64,000 nt of DNA. It comes from Chachezhania sediminis. GTDB taxonomy: Bacteria > Pseudomonadota > Alphaproteobacteria > Rhodobacterales > Rhodobacteraceae. The position numbers were made by a program, and so were the translations under genes. Location: contig NZ_VOPH01000003.1 of assembly GCF_009765275.1 (NCBI RefSeq), forward strand, positions 620,001-684,000, read 5' to 3'. Position 1 is the stretch's first letter; every line of letters begins with the position of its first letter. Positions 58,759 to 64,000 of this stretch are shown piece by piece. Below the pieces are notes generated by a model. It worked only from the letters and a program-made list of their open reading frames with translations. It searched no databases and was not told where the DNA came from.

Positions 58759-61098
58759 TCAGGCGGGCCCGCGCCCGTCGAACAGGGATTTACGGATGCT
58801 GGCATGGACGCCGAAATTGCCGTCGGCCACCTGTGTCACCGCGAAATCGGCGGCGACGGACAACAGCGCGTGGCTGTCGTCCTCGGTCAGGCCATAGGTG
58901 TCCATCAGGAACCGCCGCGCCTGTCGGAAGGCGTTGCGCAACGCGTGATCTACGGATGAGCGCGTATAGACATCGGTCTGCGCGCTGCGGCCCAGGTCGC
59001 GCAGATGGTTTTCGAAACTGAAGCTTTGGATCACCCATTCGTCCGGGGTTTCGATCAGTGGCGTGGCCAGGCCCCGGACATGGGGCACCGTGTCCGCCCC
59101 GACCTTGTGCAGGCGGACGCGCACGGTGCCGGTCAGCGACATCTCCAGCCCGGTGCCGTTGATCTCTCCGTCGCCCTGGCTGAAATGACCGTCGCCGATG
59201 GACAGAAGCGCTCCGTCCACGGCGACAGGCAGATAGACCTTTGAGCCCGGCCCCATGCGCCAGTTGTCGACGTTCCCGCCGAAGTATCCGGGTGGGATGC
59301 TGTCCACGATCTCTGCCTCGCGCGGGGCGACGCCTACGAACCCGAAATGCGGCCGGGCGGGCACGGTGATCCCGGTCAGACTGCGGCGGTGGTCCACCCG
59401 GTCGTGATCGACGGGGATGCCGGGGTAGTCCATCGTGTCATGGACCACGCCGAACGGATCGGTCTGGGGTGTCCATTCGTACTGGTAGATCGCGCGGGCC
59501 TCTTCCGGCCGGTCCAGGTCGACCTCGAAGATCGTGACGGTTTCATGCCGGCGGGTGCCCTGCAGGGGGTCGCTGTACTGGTATCCCCACCAGGCCGAGG
59601 CGTTCGACCCAAAGGCCTTGCCAGGATAGGCCGGGTTGGCCGACGGGCGCGGCGCGATCTCCAGGATCTCGACCTCCAGCACGTCGCCGGGTCCGGCGCC
59701 CTTCACGTGGATCGGGCCAGTGCAGATGTGAACGCCGAAGCCCTCGCCGGCCCCCCGCCCGAAGATCGACGCATCCAGCGGCCCGGCCCCGCGGCGGTCG
59801 ATGGTCTTGCCGTCGCGGGTCCAGCGAAACACGCTTTCCGCGCCCGGGTCGCCTTCGATGAAACGGGCATAGTCGTCGCCGCCATGCTGGGTCAGGGTTT
59901 CGACGCGGATGACGGCCCCCGACGGGACGTAAAGGACCGGCGGGATGGCGCGGCTGATATGGCCCCAGTGCACCGTGTCGGACCGCGCGGGCAACACGAA
60001 GTCGGCGGTGTTGTCTGGGGCGGCGCCGGGTGTCGGCAGGTCGCCGCCGGACAGGGCAGCGGACGTGCCCGGGGAAGCGGGCCTGGCCCCGCCCGCGCCG
60101 GTCATCGGCGCACCGGGATGGCCGCGGAAGGCATAGGGCAGGGGCGCGGCGCTGTTGCCGTCGCGCAGGTCGCGGGGCGTGATCCCGAAGGCATCGCGGA
60201 ACGACCGGCTGAAATGGGACGCGCTGGCAAAGCCCCAGCGATGCGCGATCTGGGCGATCGACACGGCGTTCTGGCTCATGTCCAGCAGGTCGGCACGGCT
60301 GCGTTCCAGCCGCTTCTGGCGGACATGGCGCTGGAAGGTGCTGCCGTGCAGCTCGAACAACCGCTGGACATAGCGTTGCGACAGGCCAGCGGCCTCGGCG
60401 ATCTCTCCCAGGGTCAGTTCGGCGGCGGTCAGGCGGCTGTCGATGGCGGCGGCGACACGGCGGAAATGGGCGACCTGCACCGTGCTCATAGATCCGTCGT
60501 CCAGGTCCGCCTCCTGGATCAGGGCGCTGCAGACCAGGTCCAGCAGCGCGCCTTCGCCGGTGGTCAGATCCTCCTGCGTCAGCGAATCCAGCTGCGCGCC
60601 CAGAACCCCCAGCATTGACCGAGCCATGTCGGCCGCGACCGAGGCGCCAAGGACCAGCGGCAGCCGCGGCTTGTAGCGGCCAAGGCGCGAGGACAGCAGC
60701 GCGCGGGGCAGCTCCAGCAGCACCGCCTTGGCATCGGCCGACCATTCGATCTGCCAGTCCTGGCCCTGGTCCACCACCGTCAGGTCGTTCTGGGCAAAGT
60801 ACTGGACCCGCGCGCCGCTGGTCAGCACGCCCCGGCTGCGGAGCGTCAGGATCAGCAGCAGCGGCGCCGTCGCCGGCTGGCCCGCCACGGGGCGCAGCGC
60901 CTGGCCCGGAGCGCAGAAGCGGCCGATGCGCAGGCTGCTGGCCGCCTCCATCAGGTCCAGCGTGCCGCTGCGGACCTTTTCGCCTTCGGCCGCCGGGGCC
61001 AGCCCAAGGACGGCCAGCCGCCTGCGCCAGCCGTCGGCGCGTTCCGCTTCCGGCAGGGTCGACAGGTCAAGGTGGTCCAGTCCCTGGTGCATGGACAT
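58759..61098 (-). CDS. fusion of AraC-type regulator and acetamidase/formamidase-like domain
   Basis: This 779-residue protein joins two complete modules. Residues about 1-312 form an AraC-binding-like sensor domain (FAQNDLTVVDQGQDWQIEW) and a double helix-turn-helix (LGEIAEAAGLSQRYVQRLFE; IAQIAHRWGFASASHFSRSF). A Pro/Ala/Gly-rich linker (313-365) leads to an FmdA-type amidase domain (about 370-779). That domain contains GVHICTGPIHVKGAGPGDVL, YPGIPVDH, RPHFGFVGVAP and GDGHFSQGDGEI, so the conserved site appears intact. It may be a transcription factor that senses or destroys its own amide ligand. It diverges from a second FmdA gene. ATG 61098 is chosen for its GGGGA site. Confidence 0.88.
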   Translation of the reverse strand: MSMHQGLDHLDLSTLPEAERADGWRRRLAVLGLAPAAEGEKVRSGTLDLMEAASSLRIGRFCAPGQALRPVAGQPATAPLLLILTLRSRGVLTSGARVQYFAQNDLTVVDQGQDWQIEWSADAKAVLLELPRALLSSRLGRYKPRLPLVLGASVAADMARSMLGVLGAQLDSLTQEDLTTGEGALLDLVCSALIQEADLDDGSMSTVQVAHFRRVAAAIDSRLTAAELTLGEIAEAAGLSQRYVQRLFELHGSTFQRHVRQKRLERSRADLLDMSQNAVSIAQIAHRWGFASASHFSRSFRDAFGITPRDLRDGNSAAPLPYAFRGHPGAPMTGAGGARPASPGTSAALSGGDLPTPGAAPDNTADFVLPARSDTVHWGHISRAIPPVLYVPSGAVIRVETLTQHGGDDYARFIEGDPGAESVFRWTRDGKTIDRRGAGPLDASIFGRGAGEGFGVHICTGPIHVKGAGPGDVLEVEILEIAPRPSANPAYPGKAFGSNASAWWGYQYSDPLQGTRRHETVTIFEVDLDRPEEARAIYQYEWTPQTDPFGVVHDTMDYPGIPVDHDRVDHRRSLTGITVPARPHFGFVGVAPREAEIVDSIPPGYFGGNVDNWRMGPGSKVYLPVAVDGALLSIGDGHFSQGDGEINGTGLEMSLTGTVRVRLHKVGADTVPHVRGLATPLIETPDEWVIQSFSFENHLRDLGRSAQTDVYTRSSVDHALRNAFRQARRFLMDTYGLTEDDSHALLSVAADFAVTQVADGNFGVHASIRKSLFDGRGPA

Positions 61099-61411
61099 CC
61101 GGGCAAGTCCCCGCTTTTGGCCGGGCGGATCCCCGGCGCGGTGGGTGTGAATTCTGGAATTCCACAGAGTATGCACCTTTTTTGCGCGCCTGTACCGTCT
61201 TGCACTATTCCGGACCCGCACAATCTGTTGCCCAGAGGTGAAAGCGCCTTTTGGGCGATACCGCCCTGCGTGCATCAACATCCTGATCTGGAATGATTTT
61301 CGGCCGTTCCGCGGGCTTGTCGGCCCATCTGCCGGAACGCTTGCCCGGGCGGCCTCGCGCCCCGCAACGTCGCACGGCAAGCAACCGGAAACACCCAACA
61401 GGAGAGACGCC
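61099..61411. other. spacer between divergent FmdA genes, probable regulatory region
   Basis: No gene is supported in these 313 bases. They should contain both promoters and binding sites for the AraC-FmdA fusion protein. A T-rich stretch (CACCTTTTTTGCG near 61173) is the most AT-rich part; I see no clear direct repeat. Confidence 0.45.
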
Positions 61412-62851
61412 ATGTGTCGTGGAGACGACGTCAATTGCCCCGATTTCGAGGCTCATTTCAGCCAGTTCAAGGAAGAGATCAACCCCGGCCGCCGCGGCTT
61501 TCTGGGCGCGGGTCTGCTGGGCGCTGGCGGTCTGGCCGCGGGCGGCCTGTCGCTGGTGACGCCGGCGCTGGCGCAGACCAGTGCGCAGAAACGGCCCGGC
61601 ACGCCGAGCTATCACTACCTGCCCGCAAATTCGGATACCGTGCACTGGGGCTATTTCAGCAAGACCCTGAAACCGCAGGTCGAGGTCGACAGCGGTGATA
61701 TCGTCACGATCGAGACGCTGACCCACCATGCGGCCGACGACATGGAGCGCATGGTGCAGGGAGATGAGGGCGCGGAAAGCGTGTACCTCTGGACCAAGGA
61801 CAAGAAGGGCGTCGATCGGCGCGGCGCGGGTTCGACCGATCCGTCGGTCTACAAGATCGGGTCCGGGGACGGGCAGGGCGTGCATATCCTGACCGGCCCG
61901 GTCTATGTCCGCGGGGCCGGGCCGGGCGACGTGCTGGAGGTACGTATCCTCGACTGTGCGCCGCGCCCTTCTGGCAATCCGCAGTTCACCGGGAAAAGCT
62001 TCGGGTCGAACGCGGCGGCGTGGTGGGGATACCACTACAACGACATGCTGAACGGCGACAAACGCGAGGTCATCACGATCTACGAGGTCGACGCCACCGG
62101 GGACAAGAGCTGGGCCGAAGCGGTCTACAACTTCAAGTGGGTGCCCCAAACCGACCCCTATGGCGTGGTCCACCCGACCATCGACTATCCCGGCGTGCCG
62201 GTGGACCATTCGCTGACCAACCGCAACTTCGACGTGCTGAAGGGCATCCGGATCCCGATCCGGCCGCATTTCGGCACCCTGGGCGTGGCCCCGGCCGAGG
62301 CCGATTTCGTCGATTCCGTCCCGCCCAGCTATACCGGCGGCAATGTCGACAACTGGCGGATCGGCAAGGGGGCGACGATGTACTATCCCGTGTCCGTCGA
62401 CGGTGCGCTGCTGTCGGTGGGCGACCCCCATGCCAGCCAGGGCGACAGCGAACTGTGCGGCACGGCCATTGAATGTTCGCTGACCGGCACCTTCCAGCTG
62501 ATCGTGCACAAGAAGGCCGACCTGGCCGGAACGCCGCTGGAAAGCGTGGACTATCCGATGCTGGAAACTCAGTCGGAATGGGTCGTTCACGGCTTTTCCG
62601 TCCCGAACTACCTGGAAATCCTGGGCCCCAATGCGCAGGCGGATATCTATGGCAAGTCTTCGATCGACGATGCGATGCGGGATGCGTTCCGCAAGATGCG
62701 GGCCTTCCTGATGTCGTCGAAGGGCCTGACCGAGGACGAGGCGCATTCGCTGATGTCCGTGGGTGTCGATTTCGGCGTGACCCAGGTGGTCGACGGCAAC
62801 TGGGGCGTCCATGCCATCGTGAAAAAGGACATCTTCTCGGGCCGCGGCTAA
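61412..62851 (+). CDS. Tat-exported acetamidase/formamidase family protein
   Basis: This 479-residue protein has a twin-arginine signal (GRRGFLGAG at residues 26-34, hydrophobic stretch, ending TPALAQ). The FmdA-type domain contains GVHILTGPVYVRGAGPGDVL, YPGVPVDH, RPHFGTLGVAP and GDPHASQGDSEL. Formamidases and acetamidases hydrolyse short amides to acid and ammonia. Export in folded form by Tat is unusual for a normally cytoplasmic family. GGAGAGA precedes the ATG at 61412. Its paralogue is fused to the divergent regulator. A strong hairpin follows the stop. Confidence 0.88.
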   Translation: MCRGDDVNCPDFEAHFSQFKEEINPGRRGFLGAGLLGAGGLAAGGLSLVTPALAQTSAQKRPGTPSYHYLPANSDTVHWGYFSKTLKPQVEVDSGDIVTIETLTHHAADDMERMVQGDEGAESVYLWTKDKKGVDRRGAGSTDPSVYKIGSGDGQGVHILTGPVYVRGAGPGDVLEVRILDCAPRPSGNPQFTGKSFGSNAAAWWGYHYNDMLNGDKREVITIYEVDATGDKSWAEAVYNFKWVPQTDPYGVVHPTIDYPGVPVDHSLTNRNFDVLKGIRIPIRPHFGTLGVAPAEADFVDSVPPSYTGGNVDNWRIGKGATMYYPVSVDGALLSVGDPHASQGDSELCGTAIECSLTGTFQLIVHKKADLAGTPLESVDYPMLETQSEWVVHGFSVPNYLEILGPNAQADIYGKSSIDDAMRDAFRKMRAFLMSSKGLTEDEAHSLMSVGVDFGVTQVVDGNWGVHAIVKKDIFSGRG

Positions 62852-62855
62852 GGGG

Positions 62856-62888
62856 CGTTGCGCGCGGGGAAGGCCCCCGCGCGCAACG
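62856..62888 (+). terminator. strong hairpin after the exported amidase gene
   Basis: CGTTGCGCGCGGGG and CCCCGCGCGCAACG form a perfect 14-base stem around a five-base loop, four bases after the stop codon. There is no T-run, so it is a likely but not classical terminator. Confidence 0.55.
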
Positions 62889-63193
62889 GCGGTCAGCGCC
62901 GCGTCGGACGGGGGGATCCGCGCCGGCGGCCCGCATTTGGTCCGGTCCGGGAACGGTCCCGGCCCGGGCCTCCGCCCACGGATCGCATCATCTTTTCCGC
63001 GGGATCGCGGCCACCGCCGGTCTTGCAGCACGAGGGTCATTGCGCCGAAGGTTGCGCCGCGCAGGGCGGCACTGGCCGGGCCGGCCTTTCCGGATGGACT
63101 AGCGGCCGGTCAGGAACCCGAGGCGCAGCCCTGCCGCCGCTAAGGCCGCCTGCGCACATCTACCTCGGGACGCCAGACCCGCCGGTCCTGACC
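62889..63193. other. intergenic region between convergent genes
   Basis: These 305 bases lie between the amidase terminator and the 3' end of the LuxR gene. No coding sequence or clear repeat is supported. Confidence 0.4.
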
Positions 63194-63946
63194 CTAGTTC
63201 AGCCCGCTTCTGGAAGAATAGAGTGCCGCCAGTTCCGAACGGTTGGCACAGCCTTCCTTGGCCATGGCCCGGCCCAGATGGGTGCGGACCGTGCCGTGAC
63301 GGATGCCAAGGATGCGGGAAATGTCCCGGTCGGTGCAGCCGCGGGCGACAAGGCGGACCACCTCCGCCTCGCGCGGGGTCAGGGCGGTGTCCTGCTGGCT
63401 GCGGAGCGCCGCCTTCAGGAAGGGTTCCAGGGCCGACAGCAGGCCCAGCTCCCGGTCGCCGAAATCCGGCGTGCCGTGTGCGCGCCACAGGCGGAAATCG
63501 CCCAGGTCGCGGGCGCCGTCCTTAAGGAACAGGTTGATCCCGTGGCTAAGTCCGTCGCGGGCCAGGAAATCGGTGTAGAATTCCGTCCGGCGCAGGTCCT
63601 CGCGCGGCATCACCTCGTCCACCAGCGCCGGGCGGGCCAGCGCGCGGACACGGTGCGTGACCGGATCGCGGTACTGGAACCAGTCGTCGTAGCGGGCGAT
63701 GTTGTCCGGATCCATGTTCAGGATCGTGGCATTGCCGAACCGCCCCGACGCCTCGGACCAGATGTAGGAGGCGCCGTAATCGGCCCGCAGCAGCCGCGCC
63801 AGGTCGCCAAGGACCGGTCCGCGGATATCGTCCCAGGGGCCGGCCCGGTTCAGCCGGGTGACGATGTCGCCGAACAGCTGCATTTCCTGAAGGGTGATGT
63901 CACGGATCACCTGGTCCACCGCCGCCGCCCTTTGTTTCCGGATCAA
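63194..63946 (-). CDS. LuxR-family transcriptional regulator
   Basis: This protein of about 250 residues has a GAF-like sensor half (about 20-170, with ADYGASYIW and FYTDFLARDGLSHGINLF). The C-terminal LuxR helix-turn-helix reads LTPREAEVVRLVARGCTDRD and ISRILGIRHGTVRTHL. No autoinducer-domain signature is obvious, so it is not called a quorum-sensing receptor. The start is uncertain: a TTG at 63946 without a good ribosome site is used here, and an ATG at 63883 is an alternative. Confidence 0.82.
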   Translation of the reverse strand: MIRKQRAAAVDQVIRDITLQEMQLFGDIVTRLNRAGPWDDIRGPVLGDLARLLRADYGASYIWSEASGRFGNATILNMDPDNIARYDDWFQYRDPVTHRVRALARPALVDEVMPREDLRRTEFYTDFLARDGLSHGINLFLKDGARDLGDFRLWRAHGTPDFGDRELGLLSALEPFLKAALRSQQDTALTPREAEVVRLVARGCTDRDISRILGIRHGTVRTHLGRAMAKEGCANRSELAALYSSRSGLN

Positions 63947-64000
63947 CGGGACAATCTTACGCCGGTGGGCCGGTCTGTGTACCCCTGCAGTGCGCCCGGC

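Overview
The window is GC-rich, densely packed DNA with many ATGA/TGATG gene overlaps. It carries TRAP and TTT solute transporters, a class I PHA synthase, RTX-type secretion signals and a parA-parB-rep replication cassette. This gene content points to an alphaproteobacterium of the Rhodobacterales (Roseobacter/Rhodobacter type). Because the ParA, ParB and Rep_3-type initiator genes sit between the metabolic islands, I infer an extrachromosomal replicon (plasmid or chromid). The species cannot be named from sequence alone. No rRNA, tRNA, CRISPR array or insertion sequence was seen.

Layout. 1-4.6 kb: a broken AraC regulator at the edge and a large RTX protein with a probable beta-1,3-glucanase domain. 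4.9-10.1 kb: a GntR gene, an SDR and an Asp/Glu-racemase-superfamily enzyme, divergent from a tctCBA tripartite tricarboxylate transporter, with a GntR-type operator between them. 10.1-16.3 kb: a serine hydrolase, a two-subunit CoA transferase and a TRAP transporter. 16.3-20.0 kb: an overlapping SGNH-like/GSCFA pair and phaC. 20.2-24.1 kb: the replication/partition cassette, with iterons, a DnaA-box-like site and two near-identical 16-bp palindromes as its outer borders. 24.5-29 kb: a periplasmic molybdopterin-binding-fold protein with a hybrid histidine kinase, and an MFS transporter.

29.1-39.3 kb is a co-directional catabolic island controlled by a divergent GntR regulator. It encodes a TRAP importer, a 3-hydroxyacyl-CoA-dehydrogenase-like enzyme, a 2-hydroxymuconic-semialdehyde-type dehydrogenase, two tandem type I extradiol dioxygenase homologues, a class II aldolase-like protein, an HpaH-type hydratase and an HpaI-type aldolase. 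This looks like a meta-cleavage route for an imported aromatic or related compound. The first dioxygenase homologue has lost every metal ligand that the second retains, and the class II aldolase-like protein has lost its zinc histidines. No dedicated tautomerase or decarboxylase gene is visible.

39.5-49.6 kb: an AraC regulator, a multi-CBM GH9 endoglucanase, a DEAD-box helicase, a BaiN-type flavoprotein and a GSU2403-type nucleotidyltransferase behind two perfect inverted repeats. Dispersed short repeats lie between genes. 49.8-58.7 kb: a branched-chain-type ABC importer with a fused LivM-LivG protein and an N-formylglutamate-amidohydrolase-like gene, divergent from an RpiR regulator, a glutamine-synthetase-like enzyme and an amidohydrolase; the last two resemble the halves of FluG. 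58.8-62.9 kb: two divergent acetamidase/formamidase (FmdA) homologues, one Tat-exported and one fused to a complete AraC-type DNA-binding protein. A LuxR-type regulator closes the window.
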